Of a DNA stretch of 6,150 nucleotides, positions 5,527-6,150 are shown in pieces (position 1 is the stretch's first letter; every line of letters begins with the position of its first letter). The stretch covers positions 1-6,150 of the forward strand of contig RFZH01000139.1 in assembly GCA_009920815.1 (NCBI GenBank), written 5' to 3'. The DNA is from Paracoccaceae bacterium. GTDB taxonomy: Bacteria; Pseudomonadota; Alphaproteobacteria; Rhodobacterales; Rhodobacteraceae. The position numbers and the translations under genes were made by a program. Under the pieces are notes generated by a model. The model worked only from the letters and a program-made list of their open reading frames with translations, had not been told where the DNA came from and searched no databases.

Positions 5527-6150
5527 ATGCGTCCCTCTGGCCGAAAACTTGACGAAATGCGTACCGTTTCAATTGAAACAAATGTGACAAAACATGCCGA
5601 AGGGTCTTGCTTGATTAAGATGGGCGATACGCATGTTCTTTGCACGGCAACGATCGAAGATCGTGTTCCCCCGTTCATCAAAGGTTCAGGTTTAGGTTGG
5701 GTCACGGCGGAATATGGAATGTTGCCGCGTTCAACCAGCTCTCGTATGCGGCGCGAGGCCGCGTCGGGAAAGCAAGGCGGGCGTACGGTTGAAATTCAGC
5801 GTTTGATCGGGCGCGCATTACGTGCGGGCGTTGATCGTGTTGCACTGGGCGAACGTCAGATTACAGTCGACTGTGACGTAATCCAAGCAGACGGCGGAAC
5901 ACGCTGCGCATCCATTACAGGGGGTTGGGTTGCGCTACGTTTGGCCGTTAACAAACTCCTAAAGGCTGGGGACATCATAACCGACCCATTAATTTCACCT
6001 GTGGCGGCGGTCAGCTGCGGCATTTATGCAGGCCAGCCCGTCTTGGATCTTGATTATCCAGAGGATAGCGAGGCAGGGGTAGATGGTAACTTTATCATGC
6101 TGGGCAATGGCCAAATGGTTGAAACCCAGATGAGCGCCGAGGGCGCGACC
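5527..6150 (+). CDS. rph: Ribonuclease PH (3' truncated by window end)
   Basis: RNase PH is a phosphate-dependent 3'-to-5' exoribonuclease that trims tRNA precursors; it forms a hexameric ring. The window holds the first 208 codons of a protein that is usually about 238 residues. The N-terminus MRPSGR is the family's invariant start. EYGMLPRST (62-70), GGRTVEIQRLIGRALR (84-99) with phosphate-binding Arg86, CDVIQADGGTR (116-126) with Arg126, and the acidic cluster LDLDYPEDS (173-181) with Asp174, Asp176 and Asp180 followed by Asp186 are all present, so the visible part looks fully active. Start is supported by AAGGA (5516-5520), six bases before ATG. It is transcribed away from hrcA. The frame stays open to the last base. 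Confidence 0.97.
   Translation, partial: MRPSGRKLDEMRTVSIETNVTKHAEGSCLIKMGDTHVLCTATIEDRVPPFIKGSGLGWVTAEYGMLPRSTSSRMRREAASGKQGGRTVEIQRLIGRALRAGVDRVALGERQITVDCDVIQADGGTRCASITGGWVALRLAVNKLLKAGDIITDPLISPVAAVSCGIYAGQPVLDLDYPEDSEAGVDGNFIMLGNGQMVETQMSAEGAT

Overview
The window looks like chromosomal DNA of an alphaproteobacterium, most likely a marine Rhodobacterales (Roseobacter-group) organism of roughly balanced GC. The basis is the arrangement grpE-hrcA read leftward and divergent from rph, with no dnaK/dnaJ beside it, plus protein sequences of alphaproteobacterial type. This is a judgement from reading; no search was run. No rRNA, tRNA, CRISPR array, insertion sequence or other mobile element was found, and no gene-free stretch reaches 300 bases.

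Left part (1-3707), metabolic and accessory: the 3' end of a Tm-1-like/UPF0261 gene (+) converges on, and overlaps by 11 bases, a stand-alone class I glutamine amidotransferase (-). From a 65-base divergent gap, a cytochrome P450 (+) and a glutamine synthetase-like ligase (+) run rightward. The last two are almost certainly cotranscribed: one base separates them and the ligase's ribosome-binding site lies in the P450's final codons. The ligase keeps the metal-binding residues of glutamine synthetase but has Leu at the place of the flap glutamate (Glu327 of the enteric enzyme), so it probably joins glutamate to an amine other than ammonia. With an oxygenase and a GATase-fold hydrolase beside it, the set resembles in logic the gamma-glutamyl amine catabolic routes (aniline AtdA1/AtdA2 plus dioxygenase; putrescine PuuA/PuuD). 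Here a P450 would be the oxygenase. This is the most interesting hypothesis in the window; the substrate is unknown.

Middle (3708-3763): a clear hairpin terminator between the convergent glutamine synthetase-like gene and grpE.

Right part (3764-6150), housekeeping: hrcA and grpE form a leftward heat-shock operon (repressor of CIRCE-controlled chaperone genes, and DnaK nucleotide exchange factor). From a 113-base divergent gap rph (RNase PH, tRNA 3'-end maturation) runs rightward and is cut by the window end.
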